A DNA stretch of 64,000 bases from DASQPR01 sp963727415 (GTDB lineage: Bacteria; Actinomycetota; Actinomycetes; Mycobacteriales; Micromonosporaceae). The notes beneath the pieces were generated by a model. It had not been told where the DNA came from, did not search any database, and saw nothing but the letters and a program-made list of their open reading frames with translations. Shown piece after piece: positions 16,245 through 24,415 of this stretch. The stretch is from contig CAVSGF010000003.1 of NCBI GenBank assembly GCA_963727415.1, positions 124,001-188,000 of the forward strand, in the 5' to 3' direction. The stretch's first letter is position 1. Each line of letters opens with the position of its first letter. The position numbers were made by a program, and so were the translations under genes.

Positions 16245-17870
16245 GTGACGACCCATGAACATGCTGACCACGGTCTGACCGGGCAGCCGAGTACCGCGAC
16301 GCCGAGTCAGGTCGAAGCCCAGGACCGCATCGACCGGCGCGGCTGGGTGGCGCTCATCTGCATCGCCCTGGGCGTGTCGATCGTCATCATGGACGCGACG
16401 ATCGTCAACGTCGCGCTTCCGGTCGTCATCAATGACCTCGGCCTCACCGCGGCCGACGCCCAGTGGATCAACGCCGCGTACTCGCTCGTGTTCGCCGCCT
16501 CGCTTCTGACCCTGGGCCGCATGGGCGACCTGTACGGTCGGCGGCGCCTATTCATCAGCGGCATGGCGCTGTTCATGGTGGCGTCGACCGTCGCCGGGGC
16601 GAGTGCCGGCTCCGGCGTACTCATCGCGTCTCGGTTCGTCCAGGGACTCGGCGCCGCGATGATCGTGCCGAGCACGCTGTCGACGATCAACGCGTTGTTC
16701 ACCGGCCGTGCCCGGACCATCGCCTTCGCGGTGTGGGGATCGGCCATCGGCGGCATGGCGGCCATCGGGCCGCTGGTCGGCGGCTGGCTGGCCACCGACG
16801 CGTCCTGGCGCTGGGCGTTCTGGCTCAACATTCCGGTCGGGCTGATCGTGCTCGCCGGCATCATCCGCACGGTGCCGGAGACTCGCGACCCCTCCACCGA
16901 GCCGGGCCGAGACCCGCTTGGCGTGGCGATGTCCGCTCTCGGCATGGGCGCGATCGTCTTCGCCCTCATCGAAAGCCAGTGGTTCGGGTGGTGGCGTAAC
17001 GACGGCTCGATCTCGCCCGTGCCCATCGCTCTGCTGTCCGGAGCGGTTCTCGTCGGCGGCTTCGTCGCCGTCGAACGACGCCGCGCTGCGGCCGGCCACC
17101 ACGTCCTCATTGACCTGCGCCTGTTCACCCTTCCTACGTTCCGTGCCGGGGTCATCGCCGCGATGATTGTGGCGCTCGGTGAGTTCGGCCTGCTGTTCAC
17201 TCTCCCGCTGCTCCTGCAGGGCACCCTTGGCTACTCAGCGCTCGGCACCGGCGCCATCATCGTCGCACTCGCCTTGGGCACCTTCATGATCTCCGGAACG
17301 CTCCCGCAGCTATCGGGGCGCATGTCGCAACGCGCGATCGTACAAACCGGTCTGGCGCTGGAGGCTCTCGCCATCGCAGGCCTCGCATTGACGCTATCGA
17401 CGGCGATCTCGACATGGACCCTGTGCGCGCTGCTGTTCACTTATGGACTTGGCGTGGGCATGGCCACCGCGCAGTTGACCTCGCTCCTGCTGTCAGACGT
17501 CCCGCGCAACCAGAGTGGACAGGCTTCCGGCATCCAAAGCGCCATCCGGCAACTTGGCTCCGCGCTCGGCGTCGCCTTGCTCGGCGGACTGCTCATCAAC
17601 CGGCTCACCAGCGCCACCAGCCATAACCTTGCCGCCTTGCATCTGCCCGGCACCGCAGCCGCAAGAATCACCGCTGCCGTCAGGGACAGCGCGGGTATCG
17701 CCATCGCCGGACTGCAGGCTCAGCCCGCTGCCCAGGCGGCCGCCCATGCCGCCGCCGACGCGATGGTCGCCGCGAGCCGGACCACCCTTTGGGCCGCGGC
17801 CGCCGCGCTCGCACTGGGTCTCATTCTCACCCTCGCACTGCCCCGATCCGCCAGTCGCACCACCGGTTGA
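16245..17870 (+). CDS. MFS drug transporter, DHA2 (14-helix) family
   Basis: Membrane protein of 541 residues with about 14 hydrophobic helices. MFS motif A reads LGRMGDLYGRRRLFISGMAL, and the DHA2 motif near helix 1 is MDATIVNVALPVV. This is the EmrB/QacA family of proton-driven multidrug exporters. The start is GTG 16245 with no ribosome site, consistent with a leaderless transcript. Regulation is probably by the upstream TetR protein. Substrate unknown. Confidence 0.92.
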   Translation: MTTHEHADHGLTGQPSTATPSQVEAQDRIDRRGWVALICIALGVSIVIMDATIVNVALPVVINDLGLTAADAQWINAAYSLVFAASLLTLGRMGDLYGRRRLFISGMALFMVASTVAGASAGSGVLIASRFVQGLGAAMIVPSTLSTINALFTGRARTIAFAVWGSAIGGMAAIGPLVGGWLATDASWRWAFWLNIPVGLIVLAGIIRTVPETRDPSTEPGRDPLGVAMSALGMGAIVFALIESQWFGWWRNDGSISPVPIALLSGAVLVGGFVAVERRRAAAGHHVLIDLRLFTLPTFRAGVIAAMIVALGEFGLLFTLPLLLQGTLGYSALGTGAIIVALALGTFMISGTLPQLSGRMSQRAIVQTGLALEALAIAGLALTLSTAISTWTLCALLFTYGLGVGMATAQLTSLLLSDVPRNQSGQASGIQSAIRQLGSALGVALLGGLLINRLTSATSHNLAALHLPGTAAARITAAVRDSAGIAIAGLQAQPAAQAAAHAAADAMVAASRTTLWAAAAALALGLILTLALPRSASRTTG

Positions 17871-17902
17871 GGCGCCGCTCGATCACGGCGGGCAAATGAT
17901 CA

Positions 17903-18205
17903 TCACTGGCCCGCGCGTCCGTCGATCCGCTCGCGCAGCAGGTCGACGTGACCCAGGTGCCGGGCGTACTCCTCGATCATCCCCAGCAGTACCTCGCGCA
18001 GCGACATCAGTCCCCCGCCGCTGCCGTGCCGATTCGACGCATCATTACCGGTGATGTCGAGACTGGGCGCCTCGGCCACGAACCGGGTCGCGAAATCAAC
18101 CTCCGCACGCCACGCCTCCCACGCCTGCGCAACCACCCGGGGATCGGCGACAGCCCCGTCGAAGTCACCGTCGCGGTCGGTGTCGGAACAGAACAGTGGG
18201 GGGCC
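17903..18205 (-). pseudogene. DinB-family (DUF664) C-terminal remnant
   Basis: The frame from 18205 down to the stop at 17903 encodes PPLFCSDTDRDGDFDGAVAD, then VVAQAWEAWRAEVDFATRF and MIEEYARHLGHVDLLRERID, which match the second half of DinB-like DUF664 proteins, including the conserved EEYARHxGHxDLLRERIDG tail. An in-frame TGA at 18206-18208 stops the frame upstream, and no N-terminal half with the first metal-binding histidine is found. The gene looks 5'-truncated, with roughly 100 of about 170 residues left. A short product could start at GTG 18136 but would lack half the fold. Confidence 0.65.
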
Positions 18206-18301
18206 TCACGGTCAACAGATTGGGTACGCTCCCCGCCACTCGGTGTGACTGACTGTCACCGTACGGGGCGCGGCTCGACCCTGCCGGGCCGAGCCGCTCT
18301 G

Positions 18302-18751
18302 TCAAACGCGGGCGAACTCCATGACCCAGTTGGATTCCCATGTCCGCCCGCCATCGGCGGAGAATTCCTGCTCCCATCGCGCAGAGGTCGGCGTGATGTC
18401 GGACCAGATGAAGTGTGCCTTGATCGGCTTCCCGTCGTGCGTGTCGTCGCCGTAGAAGTCACCGCGGCCGTCGGTGAAGATGCCAACCACCGGTGGGTAG
18501 AGCAGGCCGGTGCGGCTGCTCGCCCAGTAGATCGACCATTCCTTCCGCTCGATGTCGAACAGGCGCAGGGTGAAGCCACGGCTGCCGAGTGTCGGGAAAA
18601 TGATCTCTTCGGTGTTGCCGCCGCCGTTGAAGATCGCCTGGCAGGTTGTCGTGCCGGGGAAGGTCTCCCAGTCGTTGCTGCCGGCGAACGGCGTCCTGAG
18701 CCGGTGGTTGAGCACGTTCCACGAGCCGATGAAGAAGTCGAAGTCGTTCAT
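18302..18751 (-). CDS. DUF1579-like conserved protein under WYL-regulator control
   Basis: Protein of 149 residues, FDFFIGSWNVLNHRL at the N-terminus and SADGGRTWESNWVMEF at the C-terminus, with Trp/Gly-rich beta strands between (TLRLFDIERKEWSIYWASS, GDFYGDDTHDGKPI). It resembles the DUF1579 / lipocalin-like beta-barrel group of unknown function. No signal peptide is visible. It is divergent from the WYL regulator gene, and a perfect palindrome lies 19 bases upstream of its start, so it is very probably the regulator's target. Confidence 0.72.
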   Translation of the reverse strand: MNDFDFFIGSWNVLNHRLRTPFAGSNDWETFPGTTTCQAIFNGGGNTEEIIFPTLGSRGFTLRLFDIERKEWSIYWASSRTGLLYPPVVGIFTDGRGDFYGDDTHDGKPIKAHFIWSDITPTSARWEQEFSADGGRTWESNWVMEFARV

Positions 18752-18770
18752 GCCGATGATCGTGGCGGAC

Positions 18771-18797
18771 TACCCCTGACATCTTCTGTCAGGGGTA
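18771..18797. promoter_or_regulatory. Perfect 27-base palindromic operator of the WYL regulator
   Basis: TACCCCTGACA (18771-18781) and TGTCAGGGGTA (18787-18797) are exact inverted copies around TCTTC. It sits between the DUF1579-like gene and the WYL regulator, 16 bases before the regulator's GTG. The TGACA/TGTCA core with C-run flanks is a known style for YafY-type regulators. Confidence 0.8.
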
Positions 18798-18813
18798 TGG
18801 CACACTCTTGCGG

Positions 18814-19791
18814 GTGCGTGCGAGTCGATTACTGTCCCTCCTGCTGTTGCTGCAGAACCGGGGACGGATGAGCGCCGCGCAACTGGCGACGGAACTGGGC
18901 GTGACCACCCGAACGGTCTATCGCGATGTCGAGGCCCTCGCTGCGGCTGGCGTGCCGATCTACGCCGAGCAGGGCCCGGCCGGCGGGTACCAGCTCATGG
19001 ACGGCTACCGCACCCGACTGACCGGACTGACCGCCGACGAAGCCGAGTCGCTGTTCCTGACCGGCATGCCGCAGCCGGCCGCCGAACTCGGTCTGGGCGC
19101 ACAGGTGGCCGCCGCCGAACTCAAGCTGATGGCGGCGCTGCCGACACCGTACCGGGAAGCGTCGATGCGCATCCGGCAGCGCTTCCACCTCGATGCCCCC
19201 GGCTGGTATCGGGAGCCCGACGCGGTGCCGCACCTGCTGGCCGTCGCCGAAGCACTCTGGCAGGACCAGGCCATCGAAGTCCGTTACCGGCGATGGTCAC
19301 CCCGGCCGGGCGAGGTCACCCGGCGGTTGCACCCGCTCGGACTCGTCCTCAAGGCGGGCGTCTGGTACCTCATTGCTGCCGGACGCGGCCAGCCACGCAC
19401 CTACCGGGTCTCCGCGATCGTGAGCCTGCGACCGCTGCCCGAACGGTTCACCCGACCGGACGGCTTCGATCTGGCCGCATTTTGGCAGGCACACGTCGAA
19501 CGCTACGAGCAAGCCGACACCGACGAGGTCGCCACCGTACGCCTCACGCCGAACGGGGTCTCCGCCCTCCCAGACGTACTCGGCCCGAAGGCCGCCCGCC
19601 TGGCGCTGCGCACCCTCACGCCCGCCGACCCGGACGGCTGGCATCGGGCAACCATGCCGCTGGAGAACGTGCCGCACACCGTCACAACCCTGCTCCGCCT
19701 CGCCGCGGACGTGCAGGTCCTCGCCCCCGCGCAACTCGTCGCCCAGATGACCAGCACGATCCACGCGATGACCCGCCTTTATCCCGCATGA
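18814..19791 (+). CDS. WYL-domain transcriptional regulator (YafY/DeoR-like)
   Basis: Protein of 325 residues. It has an N-terminal winged helix (RASRLLSLLLLLQNRGRMSA, LGVTTRTVYRDVEALAAAGV), then a WYL domain from about residue 140 (VRYRRWSPRPGEVTRRLHPL, GVWYLIAAGRG) and a C-terminal WCX extension. WYL domains bind ligands, often nucleotides or nucleic acid. GTG 18814 begins the conserved RASRL motif; TTG 18808 is an alternative. It is predicted to repress the divergent DUF1579-like gene and itself through the palindrome between them. Confidence 0.9.
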   Translation: MRASRLLSLLLLLQNRGRMSAAQLATELGVTTRTVYRDVEALAAAGVPIYAEQGPAGGYQLMDGYRTRLTGLTADEAESLFLTGMPQPAAELGLGAQVAAAELKLMAALPTPYREASMRIRQRFHLDAPGWYREPDAVPHLLAVAEALWQDQAIEVRYRRWSPRPGEVTRRLHPLGLVLKAGVWYLIAAGRGQPRTYRVSAIVSLRPLPERFTRPDGFDLAAFWQAHVERYEQADTDEVATVRLTPNGVSALPDVLGPKAARLALRTLTPADPDGWHRATMPLENVPHTVTTLLRLAADVQVLAPAQLVAQMTSTIHAMTRLYPA

Positions 19792-19840
19792 CCGTCACGA
19801 GCAGTACCGCAGGTGACCGATCCTGCAGACCGTCTGTGGC

Positions 19841-19895
19841 AACGGGGAGTGCTGACGTCGAATAACGCCGTCAGCACTCCCAGGTCTCGCATTCG
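19841..19895. repeat. 55-bp hairpin element, copy 1
   Basis: A 13-bp perfect stem (GGGAGTGCTGACG at 19845-19857 with 19869-19881) closes an 11-base loop containing CGAAT (19859-19863); after a nine-base spacer the tail ATTCG (19891-19895) is complementary to that loop, allowing a pseudoknot. It lies 21 bases past the phosphatase stop, between convergent genes. Copy 2 is at 20555-20609 with the same length and geometry. Confidence 0.75.
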
Positions 19896-19916
19896 TTGCT
19901 GGTCACCACCGGCCGG

Positions 19917-20474
19917 CTACCGGATCCGGAGCGGTCCGGCCGGTCCGGCGCCGGTGGCGATCCAATGCTCGACGCTGGTCACGTATGCGTCAGCGATTCG
20001 CGCCTCTGCGCGGTGGCGGCAGATGAGGTGCGTTGCCTGATCGGGGTTGTGGCCGCGCAGGCGTAGCACGGCGTAGGTAAGCATGACCGATCGGCTGCGA
20101 CCCTGGTGGCAATGAATAAGTACCCGGGCAGCGGGGTCGTCGCTGAGGACCTTGGCGGCGAACAGCACCGCCGTCGACCACAGGCGCGGCGGCTGGGGTT
20201 GGCCAGAGTCCCACATTGGTGCGTGGACTACCCGGGATGGGCCGAGCAGGGCTCGTTCGGCGGCGAGGTCTTGGGAGATCCAGGTCTGGGCGGTGGAGCG
20301 GCAGTTGACGATGTGAGTGATGCCGGCATGGGTCAGGGTGGGCAGCGTGACGGCGGTCGGCATGCTCCCGACCGCGATGCGCTGGTCACCGATCCAGCTC
20401 AGCGGGGCGTTGTGTGGACTGGGCCGGTAGAGACGGCTGCTGTAGCGGTGGACCTGCTGCCGCCAGCCCCTCAT
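19917..20474 (-). CDS. Dual-specificity protein phosphatase-like protein
   Basis: Protein of 185 residues with the cysteine-phosphatase signature HCHQGRSRSVMLTYAVL (HCxxGxxRS) near residues 132-148 and an upstream general-acid loop candidate (APMWDSGQP). It has the small dual-specificity / tyrosine phosphatase fold and would remove phosphate from protein Ser/Thr/Tyr or a small molecule through a phosphocysteine intermediate. Eukaryotic-like DSPs are uncommon in bacteria. It is a single gene bracketed by the two copies of the 55-bp hairpin element, which may mean that it moved with them or simply that they act as terminators. Confidence 0.85.
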   Translation of the reverse strand: MRGWRQQVHRYSSRLYRPSPHNAPLSWIGDQRIAVGSMPTAVTLPTLTHAGITHIVNCRSTAQTWISQDLAAERALLGPSRVVHAPMWDSGQPQPPRLWSTAVLFAAKVLSDDPAARVLIHCHQGRSRSVMLTYAVLRLRGHNPDQATHLICRHRAEARIADAYVTSVEHWIATGAGPAGPLRIR

Positions 20475-20554
20475 GTCGTTCCCACCAACGTCACCGGCAC
20501 CCCTTCAGCGTTACACACCAGGCCGTCGAGTCCGTCGCGGCGTCGCGCGGCGTC

Positions 20555-20609
20555 AACGGGGAGTGCTGACATCGAATACTGATGTCGGCACTCCCAGATC
20601 TCGCATTCG
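20555..20609. repeat. 55-bp hairpin element, copy 2
   Basis: Direct-orientation copy of 19841-19895. The 14-bp stem (20559-20572 with 20582-20595) includes one G-T pair and a base-pair exchange relative to copy 1 (G-C at 19857/19869 becomes A-T at 20571/20583). Loop CGAAT (20573-20577) and tail ATTCG (20605-20609) are kept. It lies 43 bases past the hydrolase stop. Confidence 0.75.
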
Positions 20610-20652
20610 TCGCCGTCGGCATCCGCACCGCGGGATCCCCGGGACGGGATGA

Positions 20653-21447
20653 TCAGACCCTGGTCAGCGCGACGGAGGTCTTGATGAAGTCGGCCACCGC
20701 CCGCGGATCGTCGTACATCGGAACGTGGCCGCACCCGGCCAGCTTCTGGACGCGCGTTCCCCGCGGAAGCTGGTCTACGCGACGGGACTGGCGCGGCAGC
20801 AGGACGAAATCGCGCGAGCCGAACTCGACTGTCACGGGAGCCGTTATCGGCCTGGTCGTGGTGAAGCGCCGGTGTGCGGTCGCTTTCATGGTCGACTCGA
20901 AGCCGGGACCGGAGGCCATGGCGCGGATGGCCGCTCGCGCATACGCCGGGCTGAGCCTCATCGGGTGGCCGTGGCTTTGGCCGAACACGATCGCTCTGCC
21001 GATCGGAAAGGCCACCACACGCGAAAGCATCCCGCCCGCGTGCCGGCTGAGCCACCTCGTGATGTTGAGGCTGACCCGGCAGTACCGGGGGGTGCCGGCC
21101 CGCCACATGCCGGCCGGCGACAGCAGGGCCACCGACGAGACGGGACGAATCCCGGCAAGTTCGAGCGCCACCCATCCGCCGAGCGAGTTTCCGGCGACGT
21201 GGGCGCCGGTGACCCCCAGGCCATCCAGCAGGTCGGCGACGGCGGCCGCGAGCGCCGACGGCGCCGGCTCGATGCCGCGCGGCAGAGGCGGCGAGTCGCC
21301 GAATCCGGGCAGGTCCACCGCGATCACGTCGAACTCGCCGGCGAGTGCCGGGATGACCGGATTCCAGGATTGGCGGGACAACCCGATGCCGTGCAGCAGC
21401 ACGAGCGGGACGCCGATCCCGGACCGCGTGAACGCCAACTGAGCCAT
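20653..21447 (-). CDS. Alpha/beta hydrolase
   Basis: Protein of 264 residues with the full alpha/beta-hydrolase pattern: oxyanion segment LVLLHGIGLSRQSW, nucleophile elbow GNSLGGWVAL (Ser in GxSxG), acid Asp in VEFGSRDFVLLPRQ, and catalytic His in GCGHVPMYDDP. A cap region lies between the serine and the acid. Start ATG 21447 has GGAGGGA upstream. The substrate, an ester or C-C bond, is unknown. It is followed by hairpin element copy 2 and the phosphatase gene on the same strand. Confidence 0.88.
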   Translation of the reverse strand: MAQLAFTRSGIGVPLVLLHGIGLSRQSWNPVIPALAGEFDVIAVDLPGFGDSPPLPRGIEPAPSALAAAVADLLDGLGVTGAHVAGNSLGGWVALELAGIRPVSSVALLSPAGMWRAGTPRYCRVSLNITRWLSRHAGGMLSRVVAFPIGRAIVFGQSHGHPMRLSPAYARAAIRAMASGPGFESTMKATAHRRFTTTRPITAPVTVEFGSRDFVLLPRQSRRVDQLPRGTRVQKLAGCGHVPMYDDPRAVADFIKTSVALTRV

Positions 21448-21666
21448 GTGTCCCTCCCACGTGCTCCTCGCCGCGGCTGACGGCGCCATCGTCGGAGACG
21501 AGATCGACGGCCCGACTGTGACATCTACCGGGCGAAACGAGGTCGTGGGCGATCATCGGCGATCTGTCGCCACCGCCTTGGGGTCAACCGCCGGGCGCTG
21601 AATCGGACACGCGGTCGCGAACCGGCGGCGGCGCGACGTCTCACCGTGGTCCGTCGGTATCGAGCC

Positions 21667-21680
21667 GGGACCAAGGTCCC
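21667..21680. promoter_or_regulatory. Palindrome upstream of pspA resembling a DosR/DevR-type box
   Basis: GGGACC-AA-GGTCCC at 21667-21680 is a perfect palindrome 84 bases before the pspA start. It resembles the GGGAC(T)nnnGTCCC core of DosR-type boxes. Binding by such a regulator is inferred. The rest of 21448-21763, 316 bases between divergent genes, shows no gene. Confidence 0.35.
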
Positions 21681-21763
21681 TAGCTGCCGCGCGATCGGCG
21701 AGCAACGCTGGTGGAAGCGGGCTGCGCCGGCCGGCTTGGTCCGCTCCGAAGGGAGTGAGGACG

Positions 21764-22516
21764 GTGGGTCTTGCGCAACGCATAGCACTGATCTTCAAGA
21801 CCAAGGCGAACAAGGCACTGGATCGTGCCGAGGACCCACGCGAGGTCCTCGACTATTCCTACCAGCGCCAGTTGGAAATGCTCGCCCAAGTGCGCCGTGG
21901 CCTGGCCGATGTGGCAACCAGCCGGCGGCGGCTCGACCTGCAGTACGGTCAACTCGAAGCGTCCGGCGAGAAGCTGCGCACCCAGGCCGCCGACGCGCTG
22001 TCCCTCGGGCGGGAGGATCTGGCCCGGGAAGCCCTTAACCGGCGCTCGGCGGTCACCGCGCAGATGACCGCGCTCGACGACCAACGGGACTCGCTCAAGG
22101 CCGACGAACAGCGGCTGACCACCGCGTCCCAGCGCTTGCAGGCGAAGATCGAGGCGTTCCGGACGCGCAAGGAGACGATCAAGGCGACGTACACGGCAGC
22201 CGAAGCGCAAACCAAGATCAATGAGGCGGTAACCGGCATCTCCGAAGAGATGGGCGACGTCGGTATGGCCATGCAGCGCGCCGAGGACAAGACGGCGCAG
22301 ATGCAGGCCCGTGCTCAAGCACTCGACGGTCTGCTCGAGTCGGGTGCGCTCTCCGACGCGACACTTCCGGCATCGGGCGGGGATGACCTGCAACGTGCGC
22401 TCGACGCGGCGCGCGGCACCGACAATGTCGATGCTGAGCTGGAAGCGATGCGGCGCCAGCTCGCCGCCGGGACTCCTGCTAAGGCTATCGAGAGCGGATC
22501 GGAGCAGCGCAAATGA
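21764..22516 (+). CDS. pspA: PspA/IM30-family membrane-stress protein
   Basis: Protein of 250 residues, nearly all helical coiled coil, with the amphipathic N-terminal helix (GLAQRIALIFKTKANKALDR) and the family motif region DPREVLDYSYQRQLEMLAQV. PspA binds stressed cytoplasmic membrane, forms large oligomers and preserves membrane integrity. GTG 21764 has GAAGGGAG eight bases before; GTG 21755 is possible. It overlaps the next gene by four bases (ATGA) and starts the four-gene set pspA-pspAA-htpX-pspAB. No PspF-type activator is nearby, as expected in actinobacteria. Confidence 0.93.
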   Translation: MGLAQRIALIFKTKANKALDRAEDPREVLDYSYQRQLEMLAQVRRGLADVATSRRRLDLQYGQLEASGEKLRTQAADALSLGREDLAREALNRRSAVTAQMTALDDQRDSLKADEQRLTTASQRLQAKIEAFRTRKETIKATYTAAEAQTKINEAVTGISEEMGDVGMAMQRAEDKTAQMQARAQALDGLLESGALSDATLPASGGDDLQRALDAARGTDNVDAELEAMRRQLAAGTPAKAIESGSEQRK

Positions 22517-22785
22517 TCGTACGGATCCTCGGCGAGGGCCAATTCGACGTTGCCGACGTCGATGCCCTGAACGCCCTCGACAGCCAGCTCCAGGTAGCCG
22601 CCGACGCCGGTGACGAGTCCGAGTTCGACCGCGCGCTGGTTCGGCTGCTAGACGCCGTACACGATGCCGGCACGCCGCTGCCGGAGGACCAGATCAGCCC
22701 GTCCGCGCTGGTTCTGCCCGCCCGCGGCACGCCGCTGGCTGAGGTCAAAGCGCTTCTCGGCGACGAGGGACTGATTCCTGGCTGA
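22513..22785 (+). CDS. pspAA: PspA-associated protein PspAA
   Basis: Small cytoplasmic protein of 90 residues with the family start MIVRILGEGQFDV and a middle acidic helix-rich region (AADAGDESEFDRALVRLLDA), ending EVKALLGDEGLIPG. PspAA proteins are encoded directly after pspA in many actinobacteria and archaea and are thought to be PspA partners. Translation is coupled to pspA by an ATGA overlap. Confidence 0.9.
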   Translation: MIVRILGEGQFDVADVDALNALDSQLQVAADAGDESEFDRALVRLLDAVHDAGTPLPEDQISPSALVLPARGTPLAEVKALLGDEGLIPG

Positions 22786-22894
22786 TTGAGCGGCCGGCCG
22801 ATGCTGATCGGAACGCATCGGCCGGCCGGCCGGGAACCACCGGCGGCTGACCAGCGGCCGGATCAAGGAACACACCTGAGGCAAGGTGCACCGA

Positions 22895-23800
22895 ATGCGT
22901 ACCCGATACCCGCCCGACCGCCAGTTGACCGCCCGGATGACCCTGACCGTCTTCCTGCTCGGCCTGGTTTACGTCGCGTTCATCGCAATCCTGGTGGCGA
23001 CTCTGCGCTCGGTTTTCTGGGTCGTGGTGATCGCCGGCGGCTTGCTGTTCGTGCAGTACTGGTTCTCCGACCAGATCGCGCTTCGCGCCATGCGCGCCCG
23101 TGAGGTGACCGCCGAGGAAGAGCCGCACCTGCACACGATCATCCAGAGAATCTGCGCGACGGCCAACATGCCGGTGCCCCGGATCGCCATCGCCGACAGC
23201 GACCTGCCCAACGCGTTCGCCACCGGACGCAACTCGAAACGCGCGGTGGTCTGCGTGACCACCGGCTTGATGCGGCGCCTCGACACGGATGAGCTGACCG
23301 GCGTGCTCGCTCATGAGCTGTCGCATGTCGCCCACCGCGACGTCGCCGTGATGACCATGGCGTCGTTCCTCGGCGTGGCGGCGGGCATGCTGACCCGCGT
23401 CGCCATGTACTCCGGGCTGTTCGGCGGCAGGGGCCGGCGCGACCAGAACACCGCCGCGGTCATGGGTGTGGTCATGCTGGTGTCGATCGCGGTGTACGTG
23501 ATCAGTTTCCTGCTGATCCGGGCGCTGTCCCGCTACCGCGAACTCGCCGCCGATCGGGCCGGCGCGATCCTGACCGGGCGGCCGTCCGCGCTCGCGTCGG
23601 CGCTGACCAAGGTCAGTGGTGAAATCGCCCGGATACCGGTGCGGGATCTGCGTGCGTCCCAGGCGCTCAACGCATTCTTCTTCGCACCCGCTCTGCGCCC
23701 GGGCATGAACCTGGCTGCGTTGCTGTCCACCCACCCGACCCTGGAGAAGCGGCTCGACCAGCTTGCCCGCATCGCCGATGACCTTGGGCAACCGGTGTAG
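22895..23800 (+). CDS. htpX: HtpX-like M48 zinc metalloprotease
   Basis: Membrane protease of 301 residues. Two N-terminal helices (about 17-36 and 39-56) precede the zinc motif HELSH at residues 140-144 (VLAHELSHVAHRDV), with the third ligand Glu in SRYRELAADRAGA and further helices near 160 and 190. HtpX degrades misfolded membrane proteins. ATG 22895 is preferred because AAGG lies eight bases upstream; GTG 22886 would add three residues. It is two bases from pspAB, tying protease and PspA system into one membrane quality-control operon. Confidence 0.92.
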   Translation: MRTRYPPDRQLTARMTLTVFLLGLVYVAFIAILVATLRSVFWVVVIAGGLLFVQYWFSDQIALRAMRAREVTAEEEPHLHTIIQRICATANMPVPRIAIADSDLPNAFATGRNSKRAVVCVTTGLMRRLDTDELTGVLAHELSHVAHRDVAVMTMASFLGVAAGMLTRVAMYSGLFGGRGRRDQNTAAVMGVVMLVSIAVYVISFLLIRALSRYRELAADRAGAILTGRPSALASALTKVSGEIARIPVRDLRASQALNAFFFAPALRPGMNLAALLSTHPTLEKRLDQLARIADDLGQPV

Positions 23801-23802
23801 CC

Positions 23803-24387
23803 ATGGGATTTCTGGACGCGCTGCTCGGACGCACCAAACCCGTACCGCCGAATCTTGACAAGCTGTTCGCGGTTCCGCCCGCGGCGCTGACCCTGGAGAC
23901 GACCTTCGGTCTGAGACCTACCGGCACCGGGGCCGTGTGCTTCCGCGCCGCCGAGGGCCCTGCCGCCGCGGCGACCGGACGCGAGATCGACCAATTGCTC
24001 GCCGGAGACCTCGACACCCGGGCCACGGCGACAAACGACGAGTACGGATACACATGGGTGACATGCGTGCGGCCCGACGTGGACATGCCGGCCCTGGTGA
24101 CCGACCTGCACATGGTCAACTCCAGCCTGGTGGACGCCGGGCTCGGCGCCGGACTTCTGTGCACGGTGATCGGATTCCATGGCGCACCCGACTCGAACGC
24201 GCCGGATCGCCGCGCCGCGCTGGTCTATCTGTACAAGCGCGGAACGTTCTACCCGTTCGTGCCGGCCGGCCCGAACACCCGCGACAACACGACCGAACTC
24301 GCGATCCGAGGCGCCGTGGCCGACGAGTTGCCGCTGGAACCGGACCTCGCCCGCTGGTTCGCGGTCTGGAACGCACCCGGGCTCTGA
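23803..24387 (+). CDS. pspAB: PspA-associated protein PspAB
   Basis: Cytoplasmic protein of 194 residues starting MGFLDALLGRTKPVPPNLDK and containing YGYTWVTCVRPDVDMPALVT and DRRAALVYLYKRGTFYPFVP, the pattern of the PspAB family that accompanies pspA, pspAA and htpX in actinobacteria. Biochemical role unknown. It is the last gene of the operon, two bases after htpX. Confidence 0.9.
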   Translation: MGFLDALLGRTKPVPPNLDKLFAVPPAALTLETTFGLRPTGTGAVCFRAAEGPAAAATGREIDQLLAGDLDTRATATNDEYGYTWVTCVRPDVDMPALVTDLHMVNSSLVDAGLGAGLLCTVIGFHGAPDSNAPDRRAALVYLYKRGTFYPFVPAGPNTRDNTTELAIRGAVADELPLEPDLARWFAVWNAPGL

Positions 24388-24415
24388 GCACGGCGCGCGC
24401 ACGCGGCAGATCTAT

